64,000 nt of DNA from Combretum micranthum. Taxonomy: Eukaryota; Streptophyta; Magnoliopsida; Myrtales; Combretaceae. The translations under genes and the position numbers were made by a program. Positions 11,745-24,126 of the stretch are shown here, piece by piece. The stretch covers positions 62,001-126,000 of the forward strand of contig JAMXBD010002261.1 in assembly GCA_024138025.1 (NCBI GenBank). The letters are read 5' to 3'. The notes beneath the pieces were generated by a model. The model searched no databases. It saw only the letters and a list, made by a program, of their open reading frames with translations, and was not told where the DNA came from. How positions within the stretch are numbered: position 1 is the first letter of the stretch; each line of letters starts with the position of its first letter.

Positions 11745-12158
11745 TAAAAAAATTTGTGTTGTTACCGCTATAAACAGGGATCACCAAACCACTTTGTTTT
11801 CTTTTAACCTTTTCCTTGTAGTCTCGCACATGAAGAAATTCTTTTAATAAGATTTTCCATTTTACAAAGCCTTCTTGGGTTTGTTTTTATAAATAACTAA
11901 GGAGATTCTATCTTGAAAATCTAGTAGATGTCATCAACAAATCATCTCTTCTGCTCATCTTCAAAATCATCCCATATCCTAGATCTACCACTAAAGTTTA
12001 TAAATAGAGTCCTCTTCTCATTCGACATATAGGTAGAACATTGTGAAAATTTTGAGTGATATCAACACTTCGTTGGAATCATTAATAAGAATCAAATAGC
12101 TAATATAATAGGAACAAATGAAGAATGTGTAAAGCCTCCAATTCGATATTTAGTTATA
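11745..12158. other. Unassigned spacer between F1 and F2
   Basis: 414 bp of AT-rich DNA with no open frame, terminal repeat or RNA gene that I can identify. It is probably pre-insertion DNA. Confidence 0.5.
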
Positions 12159-13200
12159 GATATTGTAAACCCCTGATTTTTTATAATTCTTAGAAAATAA
12201 TCCTAGAAGTTAAAAACCAAAACCAAGATCCTGAAAATTGACCCAAGTTAAAACCAAATTCTAAATAAGATCAAATATGAAAGTTCTTAACTTTAAGAAA
12301 ATGAGAACTATCAAAATAAAATGGAGAATCCAACGATCGTTTGATTCAACATCTGTATGACAACTAAATCATCTATTTGATCCCTAACATGCAAATCAAG
12401 ATGATATATTCAAATAACGCCAGATGACAAGATACTAAAATCTTAAATCATTCGGTGAATTTTAGAATTTAAAAAATTTAGATTGTCACCAAAAGTTAAA
12501 TTGAGTCAACCCATAACCTTAGACTCGGTTAAACGATCCCGAGAACTGAAAGATATTAAGTAATCATGAGTAAAATAAAATAAACTATAGATGTTGAACA
12601 AAAAATATAACACAGTCAAAACCCCAAAATTTTATACTCTTACGAATAAAATCAATAAGCCGGAAGTCAAACTGGAACCTAAAAGTCAACAAAGTCTACA
12701 ATAAACCCTAGTGTTTAAGATCCGACAATCCATGCTCTTAAATCCTAAACAACGGAATGAAAATAATTGTTGATAATAGTTCGTAATAATATAGAGAAGC
12801 CTAAAAATATCAAATTCTCAAATTTCTAGTGTCTTTCAGATCCGAATGGGATCAGTTTTTGAAAACCGTGCCCCGGTACACTGGATAGTAAAAATATTCC
12901 GATAACACCATTTTATAATTTTTTGGAATCTAAAAATATTTAATATAGTCTGTTTACACATATTTTTATTACTATCGGTATTTTATTTGTCTAGTCTATT
13001 ATTCATAGTACTATTCCTACTATTTATTTATTTCTACTTTATTTGACAACCTATTCTTACTACCTATACACCTATTTTCTTACTTTTTACCTTTTCAATA
13101 CATCTTATATCATATCATATCATATCTTACTTATTAAATATTTTCTTACAAAAATACAAATTTAATCTTCTCTCCTCCCTTTTCTCTTCGAACCAATGTG

Positions 13201-13242
13201 CCCCAACCCCCCCACCTCCCCCCTCCCCACCCCCCCCCCCCC

Positions 13243-13282
<40 letters not shown>
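13201..13282 (+). repeat. Long poly-C tract in F2
   Basis: Almost pure C for 82 bases, including 13 C at 13230-13242 and 39 uninterrupted C at 13244-13282. The related LTR F1 has no such run at the equivalent place (about 8690). The minus strand could form G-quadruplex. Confidence 0.95.
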
Positions 13283-13902
13283 ACAATCCCCCGAAAGTAC
13301 CATCTATGTTTTTTTTTCCTTTTCAATTTATTTTATTATACACAATTTCCCTCCACTTCTTTCACACCTTCACTTTACATAACGAAACTCTCCCAAAATC
13401 ACTCCTCAAATCCTCTCTCCAAAAATTTCTCTTCACTTTTTCAAATTTCTCACATTTCATCTACTCTCATACTACCAACACCTCTCTTTAACTACTATCC
13501 ACATATCACTACAAACATCTCTCTTCTTCTTCAACAAAATATATTACCTTAGGTAAAACCTCTCATATTTATTTTTCATGTCATGTAACTTAACATGACT
13601 ATAGTATGTGTTTCCTAAAACCTATAAGGTTATGGAAGCAACCATATGTTCATATTTTATTCTTGTTCATGCAAAAACTTTCTTTATATTATTATTGTTA
13701 TTATATTGTTATTATGTTGCTATTATTATTATTACTCCTAATCTAACCTTATATATTATTATCTATATGTAAATATATTTATTAGAGCCTAAATACTCAC
13801 TAACTCTTACTAACTTGCTTTTATTATTCTTAATGCTTTTATTATTGCTTTTTCTTTTCTTTCTTTTTCTCTTTGGGACTAGTCTATTCTTAGTCCTTGG
13901 TT

Positions 13903-14053
13903 GCCTTGATGAAGCTAAGACTCTCAATACTTGATCGGGTTGCCTTGATGAAGCTAAGGCTCTTAATGCTTGACCGGGTTGCCTTGATGAAGCTAAGGCT
14001 CCTAATGCTTGACCAGAATACCTTGATGAAGCTAAGGTTTCCAATACTTGATC
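13903..14053 (+). repeat. 39-bp minisatellite, four units, in F2
   Basis: Units start at 13903, 13942, 13981 and 14020, each with the core CCTTGATGAAGCTAAG and then a variant of CAATACTTGATC. Spacing is exactly 39 bp. The open frames across it on both strands simply repeat a 13-residue unit and are not genes. Confidence 0.95.
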
Positions 14054-16082
14054 TTATTATTTTGCTTGCTTTTGCTTCTCATATCTTCCATACATTACTA
14101 TGTTATATTTTAATCATTTTCACACTACATAATCATGTGTATGCATCATTATAATGATAATGTCTTAACAAAATTAAAGTAGAATTTTCTTTTATAAAGG
14201 AAAAATGGAACCAAATTCTTTTATTCTATAACTTTGAACCTAAATAAACATTTTGTCATAAAAACATAGAAAAAGTGTTTTTAAAAATTCTTTTAAAAAA
14301 TTTAGACAAACCATCATAAATTTTCTTTAATGGCAATAAAGATATTTTTTACCAAAGAAATTAACTAGGGAAATAAACACTATCTTTTTATGGTGAGTAA
14401 CATAAAGTTCTTAAAAAAAAAAAAGTTAGTGTTAATAACTCTTTGGTATCCAAATTTTTTCGTAAAAATATTAATTATAGGATTTCTTTTCTAACTCCAC
14501 GAATAAAAACCAAGAACTAAATTGATTTTTAAGTTAAGGCAAAGATCAAACTGCTAGTATGATAAATCCTCTTAGAAAAATAATAGTTTACCAAAGTTTC
14601 TAAGTGATAAACTATTTTCAAAGAAATAAAAAGAATACAAACATGATAAGTCACAAAAGAACAATAGACATTAATAAAAAACTTAAGAAAATATTGAAAC
14701 ATGATTTTCTTCCATGTAAAATTGGTCAAAGAGTTAAAAGACCAAGTTTTAGCAATGAAGTTTATTTTTAAGAAAGTTGGAAAATGAAAATATAAGGAGA
14801 AAAGACTTGTTTATCAAAATCATTTTTGTTAAGGAAAATATACACAACTTATCATGCCCCAAAGAGTACCTTAAACGTAACAATCCACTGCATGCTAAAC
14901 GACACTTAGGAATTACTATCACAGTCATTCAAAAGTCTTATATTAGATGCAAGGCGTTCCCTTACGACAATAGAATACATATGCAGTTGGAGATAGATAG
15001 TTTAACTTAATAAAATAAGCATAAAAATATAAACCACAGATATCTCAAGATCATTTACAACATACTAAAGGGCATTCCCCTACAAAATAATAAGTTAAAT
15101 ATTATTTTTAATAACAACCCGAGTGTTTAAGGTTTCCTATGAAAGTCTATACAAAGCTAATGATAAACTTCCAAGGGTAATTCCCAACTTCGCATTATGA
15201 TTTGGCCAAGTTCGAGGACGCAATCATAGTACGGGAACTGCATCAAAAAGAAGCTAAGGGGGTATAAGCTATGCTAGCTTAGTGAGCTTCACTTCCAAAT
15301 TAAATACTCAATCAAACCATAAGGCAGATAAGTTATGTTAAACAATCGTATGAAATGCACAGCACGTGAGCATACAATACATAAGACTTTCTAAAAGTCC
15401 TATGTTGAATGGATTTATGCCCTCCATTCGGGGTTAGGTGTTTCAGGCCCATACAACCATAGATTTCATTTTTTCTCTTACTTATTTAGTGGTTGTTTCA
15501 GGTGCCACACACTCATTAATTATGTAGTTGATTTAAGTTCTACTCCACTTCCATTTTAATTTAGGCAACCCCACGCTGATAACCGAGTTTTCAAGCCCAC
15601 CCGTTGCCTAGCTATTATGCCTTTTTCCCACAAAGATATAACAACAAATGTAATGCGACTAAATATATGGCATGCATGGGCAATTTAGTTATATGGTCAT
15701 GGCATATCATTTAAGTGAATTATAGGTGATCATAGAGATTTCAGACACTTCAATTCTATACTAAATCATACAAATATTTATAGCAATTCCCATTTGATAT
15801 TCTTAACATCAATCTAACCAAGTAGAATTCACATGCGCATTCCAATTTTATCTTGTCCTAATTCTAATTCCACTATCATTACAAGCAAAATCATAAGCAT
15901 ATAATTTAAAGAAAATGAACTCACTCGGCTATGGACACTGGTCTCTAGTAGTAATCCAGAGACAAGAATTCCTCCGATTCAAAGACATTTAAAAAAAGAA
16001 ATACCCAAATGGTATTTCAAATTAGAGCTAATTCCAACCTATTAAATAAAAACTCTTAAGTTCATAATCTTTGTAATAGATG

Positions 16083-16133
16083 GAAATCTCAACTTAAAAC
16101 GATCATAACTTGGTCATTTTAACTCGGAATTTC
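16083..16133 (-). repeat. Group-B LTR palindrome in R2
   Basis: 51 bp: left arm GAAATCTCAACTTAAAACG, 13-base centre containing CATAACTTGGT, right arm CATTTTAACTCGGAATTTC. Confidence 0.8.
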
Positions 16134-17854
16134 GTAAATAAGCTATAAATTTCTATCTAATTCGAAAGATATATCTATTTATGATGTTATTACTCAGTTT
16201 TGAAAACCTTTAGGTCTTGGAAAGCTCAAATCAGATATAATAAGTAGCTAAAAATCGCATTTTCGAAATTGTTTTGTGAAATTTGCATTATTTCTACTAA
16301 GTATATTATATGTGCATGCAATATCTACAAGTTATTATCATGAATGACATGATATGAGCTATCTATATGTATATCCTTAATGATTTTTGGTTAAAATTTT
16401 TTTTTGGAAAACTTTTACTTTGCAGCAACTTCAAGAACACTTGGTTGAGAAAAACTAGCTTTATTTCTTTGAAAATAATCCATATTTTACTAAGATAAGG
16501 TCTTGATGACCTATATGCCTAATACCTTCATTATCCTAATAAAATTCTCTACTTAGGAGTTGGAAAATAGATGTTTAAATAAGGGTTTTGCTTAGTTATG
16601 AATTTTACAAAATTTTAAGGAGTGAGAATATTGTTTGATCCATGTTTTGAAACCTTTCCTTTGTTTTAGGATTATACTTTGATAAAATCCATTTTCTCTT
16701 ATCAAAATCAAGTCTTTATTACATCTATTTCCTAAGGCTCCTATTTTTCTATTAAAATCCTCATTTTGGTATTTGGAAATAGGTGTTTATATGGGGGTCA
16801 TTTCTTGATCCGAATTTTGAAACTTGTGTTTGAAATTATTTCTTGTGTAAAACTCATTCAATCTTTCTAAAATTGAGTTCTAACCAAACCTACTCCTTAA
16901 GACTTCCATTTCTTTAATAAAACTCTTGTTTTAAGGTTAAAATAGGGGTTTACTTGGTATTTCACCCTAGTTATGACTTTCAAGTTTTTATTGGGGTTGA
17001 AACAAGTTCTAACTTATATTCTATAACCTTTTTCTTATTTAAAAAATTTCTCTTAGTAAAACTAAGCTTAACTTATCAAAATCATTCCTTTATGATACAT
17101 ATTCCCTAAACTCTTCATATTTAATGCAAAAACTTCATTTTGAAGTTGGAAAATAGGTTTTCTAAATGGTTTTTTTCTCAAGATCAGAATTTCAAAAATC
17201 ATTTTTTTGTTGAAACTAAAATAGATCTTGTAACTTTTTAACGTATTCTCATTATTATCATGCTACTACAAGTCTTTTATGTACATAAGACAAAAATATA
17301 TGGCATTTATGGACTCAAAACAATAGATCTACTATATTATTCATGTCATGGATGCAAATGCAACATAAACACTATGTAGATGAGTTTAATGAAAGAGTAT
17401 ATGTACAAAATATCCATAAGAACAACATAAAGCAATATTATAGAAAATAATAGTAAAACAACTTAAATAACAAGATCCACAACATTGTGATGGCAAGAAT
17501 ATCATGTTTAAGTGTTTCCACATCTCTAGCATAAAGCTCATGGGGATTTTAATAGAACCACACATGTATGATCTTGCTATTACATGTTTTATTGTGGTAG
17601 GGTCAAGATCTATTACCTATTTAGTATGTGAAGCTAGAAAAACTTGAAGAAAAATTTTGTGTGTGTGTGTGAGGCAAGGGGAGGCTCATGGCAAAGAGAA
17701 GGAAGAGAGGGAGAGAAAACCTTTTCTAAAAGTTTTATTTTGTGAGAAAAGAGAGAAAGTGAAAAGTGAAAGGTGAAAGAGAAATTATATAGGAAAAGAA
17801 TTATGGTTTTGTATTGTCAGGCCCCGAAGGGTACCCTAAACGTGGCAGTCCGCC

Positions 17855-17917
17855 ACATATAATATCAAGGCTTAAGAATGGCTACCTTAGTCATGCGAAA
17901 GCCTTAGTATTATATGT
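17855..17917 (-). repeat. LTR 3'-end nested hairpin in R1
   Basis: Outer arms ACATATAATATCAAGGCTT and AAGCCTTAGTATTATATGT pair at 17 of 19. The loop holds a second small stem, ATGGCTA with TAGTCAT. Confidence 0.8.
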
Positions 17918-19954
17918 AAGGCGTCTAACACTATAATAGGAGACGTTTTTGGGAAGCATAGTTTAAGCAAGTAAAGATAAACATACAAGAATCCAGAAAT
18001 AAAGTATATCATATCATAAATAACCAAAGGTCTGTTACATAATTCTTAGGGGCATACCCCCGCTAATACCAAGGATCAAGATAACTTCAAACATCCAAAA
18101 TACTACCTTAAAGATTTCAAAGGAATTCTAATCTTAGTCTTCGAGTAGATTTCCTCCAAAAGCTTCAAACATGAAACGTATATGGATACGGGATGACCTC
18201 GGGCACAAAATGTGTGTTCCTGGGAATACAAATATCTATAGGGGTGTAAGCTTATGGGCTTAGTGAGTAAATCCCAAAATTCATACCCGAATAAAATTTA
18301 TCAATCAAGTTTATTATTCAAACATATGAAATGCAACAACCACGTGAGCATACAAGACATATGACTTTCCGGGAATCATATGTTGAATGAATTTACGCCC
18401 TTCATTCGGGGTTGGGGATTCAGGCCAATTACAGCCACAACTTTTAAAAACACTTTTATAGATCTTATCGGCTCTATACGCCATCAAAAACTTGTAGTTA
18501 TTACAGGCTCCTACTAGCCACCAATTTGTAGTTCTTTCCGGCTCCTACTCGCCACTTACATGATTACCGGTTATGTCTACCGCCACTATTATACACTTGT
18601 CCCACCAATTGTATAGTAGCGAATGCAATGTGACTCAACATATGAAGTGCATGAATAATCTCTTTAATTAAAGTCTAGTAGTTACATTTAACTTCTTTCA
18701 AGTGATCAATCAATTTCAAACATTTCAAGATATTAATTCACATACAACTTTATTACAAACAAATCGAGTTTCGATATACTTAGTATTCTTTCAACGTATT
18801 ATCATACACTTTGTAAACCCCGAATACTTCCATCATAAGATATGACCCTAAATTAGAAATTATGAAGTCGACTAGTAACCTTAAGAGTTAATGAGAAACC
18901 CTAGTTTAGATAGATACTCTAAATTTGATCGGTTTTGGAACTCACAGACTTTATGAAAGGACTTCTTTGACCCAATTGTTTCCAAAAACAAGATTTAGTA
19001 TTCCGAGTTAATACTTCAGGTTGTGATCAAAGGAAACTTCAAGTCCTAAACCCGAATCTTTGTCAAACAGATAGAATATATAGGAAAACCTAAATATGAA
19101 TATTAAGTGATTACCTTAGTATTCGATAGAGACCGGGAATTAAAACAAGGTATAGTAATGAATCTATATTTAGATTTGAACCCTAAAATATGAAAGTTTT
19201 AGTTAGTAATAAACTACTTTGATAAGATTTCATAGTGAGTATCTAAATCTAAAATATATAACTAGTATAGCCTATATATTAGGAGTAATATTACGTAAAC
19301 GACTCAATAGGGTTTTAGTTAGGAAATTGTGATATCTAGATAAACGGTTAGGATTATAAATACCCAATAAAAACATAAACTGATGTATAACTTGAGATCT
19401 AGACCTCAAATATAGAATTGAATCATACTAATATTTAAATTAGGGTTTCCTAAAGCCCTTGGAGCCTGAAACGAAAATTGACCCGAAAAGCTTTTCAAAT
19501 TCAAATCGCGTGGGATAAATTTTTCTTAGACAATTAGATACGTATTATTAAAGTTTAAGTTTGTACTTGTTGTTAAACTAAACACTTCATTGGATTCATT
19601 AAAAACCTTTGTATATGTATATGTACATATATAAGTTAAAATATACCCTAATAGTGTATTAAACTACCCGAAAATTCAACTAAACAAAATCTAACTAATA
19701 TAATATAATATATATATGGCAACTTGCTGGAGACGGATTGCATTGCTGAAGGGCTGGGATGTTCTCAAATTTGGTGAGCCGAAAAATCCTTCAATAAGTT
19801 ATGTTAAAGTCAATACAAATCCCCTTCAACCAATCCAAGCTGGCCAAGTCACTCCATACATTAATGATAATCAAACAAAGAGTGAAATGAGCAACAAGCC
19901 AGAGCAATTTGTTTCGGAATTGAGGGAGCAACGCGAGCGGAAACTACACTACCT

Positions 19955-19967
19955 TATATATATATAT
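19955..19967 (+). promoter_or_regulatory. Candidate TATA element of group-A LTR
   Basis: Alternating TATA run just upstream of a pyrimidine-rich leader. F4 (about 47395) and F5 (about 63297) have a similar run at the equivalent place. Simple-repeat character limits confidence. Confidence 0.4.
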
Positions 19968-20430
19968 GTGAACGAACTCGGATGGCTTAGTGAACAAACC
20001 CCAAACCTTCTCCAACCTTCCAGAACCCATCTACATATCATTAGGAGTAGAATTAACCTAGGGACAGATTTTTAAACGCCCATAATCATCGAGTTCGAAA
20101 ATTAGAACAAAATCGGAGAAAAACGCTCAAGAACAAGCTTAAGGTGAGTCAATCTTATTCCGCGAGTATTCTTTCAATTTTAAGGATGTATACTGACTCA
20201 TAAATATCTTAGGAAGCTAACCAAAACAATTAGGAGCTTCGGATTCCACTAAGAAGCTACAACGAAGGTATTTTTCCCAAACCCTAGCCGAGCTTGAGAA
20301 CTTGAGATCATGAATAGCATGTTGTTTTTAGGTGGTGATTCTTATATATTTAGGTTTATTAGGTCCTTAGGAGTCTTTTGAATAAAAAATGTCGACGTTT
20401 TGACGTCGGGATTCACTGGAAAAGGCCACA

Positions 20431-20471
20431 GCTCATCGGGGAAGACGATGAAAAGTGTTTCCCGATGAAGC
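20431..20471 (+). repeat. Group-A LTR hairpin (5' LTR)
   Basis: Imperfect inverted repeat GCTCATCGGGGAAG with TTTCCCGATGAAGC. The equivalents are 30597-30637 in the 3' LTR and 47871-47912 in F4. Confidence 0.65.
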
Positions 20472-20482
20472 ACAGGCTTAGT

Positions 20483-20670
20483 GTACGGGCGTACAACCGT
20501 CATCCAGCACGTTGTACGGGCGTACAACCCTCAGACAGAACTTTGTACGGCCGTACTAACCCGTATACCCCTCAACCAGATCTTTGCACGGGCATACTTA
20601 ACCCCGTGTAGCCCTCTGCCGGCAACTTTGTACGGGCGTACTCAACCCCGTGCACGCCTCGGCCAGAAGA
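20483..20670 (+). repeat. Cluster of GTACGGGCGTAC near-palindromes in the 5' LTR
   Basis: Five related 12-mers start at 20483, 20514, 20545, 20586 and 20630 (spacing 31, 31, 41, 44). The third, GTACGGCCGTAC, is a perfect palindrome. Locally GC-rich in an AT-rich LTR. Confidence 0.85.
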
Positions 20671-22416
20671 AAAGAAAAACAAAATTTAGTATACATATTT
20701 ATATAATAATTAATTATTTAAATAATTTTAGAAGGTTTACTATTTTTCCTGCATTTAATTATTTTCTAAAATAGTAATAGTAATATTATAATATAATAAT
20801 ATTAAATCCAAAATTATTTATTTATTTAATTATTTAAATTTAAAAATAAAATTCTTTTTATGACTTTATTAAATAGAGGGTGTTTAAATATTATTCATCT
20901 AAAAGAAATTTTTCTTTAGAAAAATAATTTCGAAAATAGTTATAATAAAGTTAATAAATTCTTTTATTAGTAAGATATATATATGTATAAATTACGAGTT
21001 AGTAAATACTAAATATATACTAGCATATTTGTATATAAATAGATAACAATGGAAATTTAAATAATCCAAATTTATGAGTATAGGAATATATACACTCAAT
21101 AAGAAAAATTTATTAAGTAATTTAAAAGAAAACCGAGAGTACAAGAATCTAGAACTTAGAACTATTTCGAAAGAATTAGCTAAGAATAAAACAGAGACCC
21201 AACCAACCAATAGAACACTTAAATAAAAACTAATTTGTATAGTTTGGAATTTTAATAATTATATGATTTATTTCAATAGGTGACTCGGGTATTGGGGAGG
21301 ACCTGCCTGAAGACTACTACGATTAAATAGGATGGGCAGGTGAGTGACTCAGTCTTATTACATTGGTTGTGCTTGTACTAGTAGTGAACCATAAATGAAA
21401 AGATAATAAAACTTGATGATCGGTTTGAAATAGGAAAATTGTGTATTGTATTCCATTGATTGCCATGTCACTCTAAAATAAGTGATAACACAATTGCGTG
21501 TATCTTGATAATGTAAGTAGTATCTGATTGAATGTCTGTATTGATTGATCACCCTCAAATTGACTAATAACTAATGGTACCATAATGTAAATAAATCATG
21601 CATTACATACTATGCATAAAAAGCATTGAGTAAGTAGTAGCCTACTACGTGTTAGTTTCTCGGATCTCTGGTAAGGCTTGAATTATCTAGGCCAGAGGGC
21701 TAGTAGTTAATTGCAAGATTACTTTTGTTCTGTTAATACCATAGGAACTACACGGTAAATGAAGGACGCCGCTTATAGTATTACGTGGGAATAACTAACA
21801 CTTAGTGGAGTTCTAAAGCTAAAACAGGAAATAAATAATGAAACATGATAAGTATAAAGAGATAACTAAATTTGAGATTGTTATTTCTGGAAGCTTAAGT
21901 CTCTCTTGAGTAGGTGGACCATAGATTGTATCCTTCAACCCCGATGGGAGGGCGTAAATCTTCATCCTGCTTGGATTTCGGGTTATCCAAGCTTATAATG
22001 TTCATTTGTGTGATTGCTGCATTTCATATGATTGTTAAATAACTTGTATGCTATGTGTAATAAGTTCTGGTTATTCACTGAGCTCGTGTTTTAGCTCACA
22101 CTCCTACAGTCCTTTCAGGTTCACTCTGCGACCGTGGCTCATTACTAGCAGGAGCATGGTCCCGGTAAGAGAATAGAAGCCAGAAGTTTAAAATTTAGTG
22201 TAGAATTAGAATATCTATATCTGTAATAGTCTTATGGTGCATGTAATGTGCATTAGAATCATCAGTTAAGGTTGTAAGAAATTCTAAAGTATATGATCTG
22301 TAATGTAGTAGTTTGTAATAATTGTTTACTAATTTACATCTTATATATGTTTGTTTATTCCATCCAAGCAACTAAAAGATCCTGTTTTTAGAAATCATGT
22401 CACTCCTAGAAGGTAA

Positions 22417-22459
22417 TCTAATAATGTTAATCGAGTGGTTCTTGATTATTATTATTAGA
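22417..22459 (+). repeat. LTR 3'-end hairpin (group A, 5' LTR)
   Basis: TCTAATAAT pairs perfectly with ATTATTAGA, with an inner AATC/GATT pairing, ending 19 bp before the LTR end. Same location as the group-B hairpin but unrelated sequence. Confidence 0.65.
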
Positions 22460-22487
22460 ATACCCTCGGGGCGTGACAGATTTAAGT

Positions 22488-22499
22488 TGGTATCAGAGC
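22488..22499 (+). promoter_or_regulatory. Primer binding site, initiator tRNA-Met
   Basis: TGGTATCAGAGC is complementary to the 3' end of plant initiator tRNA-Met. It begins nine bases after the 5' LTR, and would prime minus-strand DNA synthesis. Confidence 0.92.
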
Positions 22500-22723
22500 A
22501 TGGTTGCTGGTTTAGGAAAAACAAATATATGTAAGAAGTTGAATTAGTAATGTGCAGTTGAAAATACCAATTTAGATCCAGGTAGAACCATGTGAGTTAG
22601 TGGGATAGTTATTAGTAAAATTAGATGCACAATTAGAAATAAAATCTGTGTGATTACTAATCATACAAATTTTATGTGCAGTCCAATCCCGCAGTTTGTC
22701 ATATTAAATGGCAAATCTTTAGC

Positions 22724-23356
22724 ATGATGGAGGAGGAAACCCTTACAGATTACAGGCGCCGACTCCGAGTCTTAGTAGAAGATTTGGCATTGTCTGGCAT
22801 TACAAAGACCTTGGATGAAATTCTCAGTACTTGGAAGAAAGGTTTACAACCCATGTTGAAGACTTGGTTATTTCTAGTGGAGAGAGCTTTTCCAAATAAT
22901 GGCACAGCAGTAGAAACCATCTACAGGTTTGAGAGATTGATCATACAGAAGGGTGGAGGCATAGAGATTGATAATATAGCCTTCATTGTGTCAGCCCGAT
23001 CAGTGAGACCTGATCTTCCAGACTTTAGGATCTGGATTCCTATTGGAGGTGATTGGGTATATGCACATGATATCAGGTATGATCATGCCTTAGTTCGGCA
23101 GGATACTGCTCCTGATGATGAGAGGACGCTGACACATGTGATCAGAAGCCATCTTTCCAGAAGTGTTTTAACAAACAGGCCCCCTATCATACCAGAAGAT
23201 GAAGGTGAGATTCAGTCCATTAGGAGAGCAGCTAATAAAAGAAGACAAGCAGCTGTGCAGACCACAGTGGTTATGCAAAGTGTGACTACAGCCATGATAG
23301 ATGAAAAAGAAGGTAAAAAGAGAAGGAAGGAAGCAGAAAAATTTGTCTCTAAATAA
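22724..23356 (+). CDS. Unrecognised extra ORF between PBS and gag
   Basis: From the first ATG (22724) to the stop at 23354-23356 gives 210 aa. The frame is open upstream to at least 22676, where the peptide HIKWQIFS precedes it. The N-terminal part (EETLTDYRRRLRVLVEDLAL) looks helical and faintly resembles the helical core of Gag-type proteins, but I do not recognise a family. The C-terminal part is basic, ending KKRRKEAEKF. Acidic, serine-rich sequence (SDDSSSEEEDHYPQ) continues in a shifted frame to a stop near 23592, so the original protein may have been about 80 residues longer. It lies on the coding strand inside the complete element, 180 bp after the PBS and before a MITE and gag. Extra ORFs are known in other plant Ty3/gypsy lineages; its role here is unknown. 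Confidence 0.6.
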   Translation: MMEEETLTDYRRRLRVLVEDLALSGITKTLDEILSTWKKGLQPMLKTWLFLVERAFPNNGTAVETIYRFERLIIQKGGGIEIDNIAFIVSARSVRPDLPDFRIWIPIGGDWVYAHDIRYDHALVRQDTAPDDERTLTHVIRSHLSRSVLTNRPPIIPEDEGEIQSIRRAANKRRQAAVQTTVVMQSVTTAMIDEKEGKKRRKEAEKFVSK

Positions 23357-23809
23357 TTATGCTCATTGGACTGGGACTGCTCATGGGGGGTGGATTGAGG
23401 AAGATGTGACACCTTCTGATATATGAGGGACCTGCTACTAAAGGTATCCGGATGATGGATACGATCTGACTTTAGCACCACCAGGGAGTAAAGGGAGGAT
23501 GGAGAGTGACGATAGTAGTTCAGAGGAGGAGGATCACTATCCACAGTTGGGCCCTCGGGACAAAGGCAAGGGACCTCTGTACCCTAGTCCATAGACTAGC
23601 CTTGATATATGCCTTGATAGACTATATAACTAATGTACTGTTTTGATGAACTTATTGTCACATGATTATGTAGTATTAAGCATGATAACCTAGAAGTAGT
23701 TGACCTAGAAGTAGTTGTGAGGAAAATAGAACTAGTGTTAGTGCAAATTTTGGATTGTACATAAAGCACTAACTATATAATACTATGTGTGTTTTGATTA
23801 TGAATTATG

Positions 23810-24039
23810 GGGTCTGTTTGGATTGGCTTTTTTTCGGCAGATATAGACACTTTTTAAAACTTTTTGCTAACAAATTATTTATCAAGAAATAGATATAGAT
23901 AAAAAAAGTTGACAGTTCTCATCAAAAGATCAAATAGAACAAAAATAGATAAAATTTAGATGTAAATCGAATATATTTACACATATCATTTTAAAAAAGA
24001 TACAGATACAGATGAAATACAGACAATCCAAACAGACCC
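23810..24039. mobile_element. 230-bp MITE inside the complete element
   Basis: Perfect 16-bp terminal inverted repeats GGGTCTGTTTGGATTG at both ends. Flanks are ATGAATTATG on the left and ATGAATATG on the right, an imperfect 9-10-bp direct repeat (Mutator-like if it is the TSD). Only ATG is shared at the exact edge. There is no coding capacity. It separates the extra ORF from gag. Confidence 0.82.
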
Positions 24040-24126
24040 ATGAATATGAAATATGTATGATTACTTGTAATCTTTCTCAGTTTGAGTTTTGAAATTAATT
24101 CAAGTACTATGTTTTATGATACTAGA

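Larger units (their letters stand above)
18812..22478 (+). repeat. 5' LTR (group A) of the complete element
   Basis: Starts TGTAAACCCCGAATAC and ends CCTCGGGGCGTGACA. It is 31 bp longer than the 3' LTR, largely through small indels; substitutions also occur (four in about 120 bp at 21841-21960 against 31998 onward). It contains a TATA-rich promoter candidate at 19955, a hairpin at 20431, the GTACGGGCGTAC repeat cluster at 20483 and a hairpin at 22417. The open frames at 19716-20075 and 20378-20611 are not preserved as such in the 3' LTR or in F4/F5 and are not called. Confidence 0.95.

Noticed and set aside
13196..13552. Proline-rich open frames over the poly-C tract
   Set aside because: Direct translation of a homopolymer; not conserved in F1.
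13763..14154. Repetitive open frames on both strands
   Set aside because: Both are translations of the 39-bp minisatellite; the repeat unit is a multiple of three, which keeps frames open by chance.
19716..20075. 119-aa open frame starting MATCWRRIALL in the 5' LTR
   Set aside because: The matching part of the 3' LTR is shifted by one-base differences, F4 and F5 do not preserve it, and it lies across the LTR promoter region.
20378..20774. Open frames with repeated YGRT-like peptides in both LTRs
   Set aside because: Translation of the GTACGGGCGTAC repeat; frames differ between the two LTRs.
22488..22499. tRNA gene suggested by the tRNA-Met-like sequence
   Set aside because: Only the 12-base primer-site match is present; no cloverleaf follows.
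24060..24082. A further splice acceptor (TTTCTCAG) just before gag
   Set aside because: Plausible as a sequence but I could not identify a matching donor or a frame that needs it, so no leader intron is called.
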